A stretch of DNA of 14,352 bases. Source: Pelobacter sp. UBA5610 (lineage in GTDB: Bacteria > Desulfobacterota > Desulfuromonadia > Desulfuromonadales > Syntrophotaleaceae). The translations under genes and the position numbers were made by a program. This document shows positions 14,044-14,352 of this stretch, piece by piece. Positions within the stretch are counted from its first letter, which is position 1. Each line of letters starts with the position of its first letter. Below the pieces are notes generated by a model. That model did not search any database and was not told the origin of the DNA. It saw nothing but the letters and a program-made list of their open reading frames with translations. The stretch spans positions 4,374 through 18,725 of the forward strand of contig DIKU01000072.1 of NCBI GenBank assembly GCA_002424645.1, given 5' to 3'.

Positions 14044-14352
14044 TTACAGCTCGATGGTAACGATCTTTTTAATAATGAAGGCACCCAAAATCTGGAGCAC
14101 AATGGCTCCTGCCAGCATGTATTGACCGATTGGATCTGACCATAAAAGGGACAAATAACTATGGTTTATGAAAAATATATACGCGAACAAGGCTATGGGC
14201 AGCCCTATAAGGACCATGGCAGATAGACGACCCTCGGCAGTGAGCGCCTTTACCTGACGTTTGAACTGGATACGTTCCCGGATAAGGCGGCTGATGTTAT
14301 CGAGAATTTCTGCGACGTTACCACCCGTTTCACGTTGGATAATGACTGAAAT
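14044..14352 (-). CDS. tadB: TadB, Flp pilus inner-membrane platform protein (3' part, cut by window edge)
   Basis: Reading the minus strand from the window edge gives an open 102-residue C-terminal fragment ending at a TAA (14046-14044). The segment RETGGNVAEILDNIS, then RIQFKRQVKALTAEGR, then two hydrophobic helices and a short basic tail, is the typical C-terminal half of the T2SSF domain of TadB. The N-terminal part lies outside the window. It precedes tadC by 11 bases in transcription order, as in known tad loci. Confidence 0.88.
   Translation of the reverse strand: MSVIIQRETGGNVAEILDNISRLIRERIQFKRQVKALTAEGRLSAMVLIGLPIALFAYIFFINHSYLSLLWSDPIGQYMLAGAIVLQILGAFIIKKIVTIEL

Overview
The window looks like chromosomal DNA of a Gram-negative, probably anaerobic, deltaproteobacterium of the Desulfuromonadales type (Geobacter/Pelobacter/Desulfuromonas-like). 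This is an inference from gene-family resemblance: paired D-Ala-D-Ala-ligase-like ATP-grasp genes beside a KamA radical-SAM gene, small CxxC proteins, and a tad pilus locus. No rRNA or marker gene fixes the taxon. No tRNA, rRNA, IS element or CRISPR array was seen.

Layout. (1) 23-3716, minus strand: a tight four-gene operon. In transcription order it encodes ATP-grasp ligase A, ATP-grasp ligase B, a GNAT acetyltransferase and a KamA-type lysine 2,3-aminomutase. The first three genes overlap. A sigma70-like promoter lies at 3876-3904, and the roughly 150-nt leader can fold its own ribosome-binding site away. (2) 3717-4174: divergent control region facing htpG. (3) 4175-6022, plus: htpG, followed by a hairpin. 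(4) 6182-7442, plus: four small genes of unknown function. Two are paralogous CxxC/CxxC zinc-ribbon-like proteins. (5) 7548-10436: a visibly AT-richer block with a PAP2/AUR1-like membrane protein (minus), then a GT2 glycosyltransferase and a SAM methyltransferase (both plus). (6) 10405-14352, minus: the end of a tad (Flp pilus) locus, in transcription order tadB (cut by the window edge), tadC, a tadD-like TPR lipoprotein, and a large GT-C-like multi-membrane protein.

How genes may work together. Region 1 reads as a small biosynthetic pathway: KamA makes a beta-amino acid, most likely L-beta-lysine; two different ATP-grasp enzymes form amide bonds; a GNAT acetylates an amine. The product could be a beta-lysine-containing peptide or compatible solute. 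I know of no description of this combination as a pathway, and it is the best candidate here for an undescribed system. Regions 5 and 6 together suggest envelope or pilus glycan/lipid work beside a Flp pilus assembly platform. The zinc-ribbon cluster has no assignable role.
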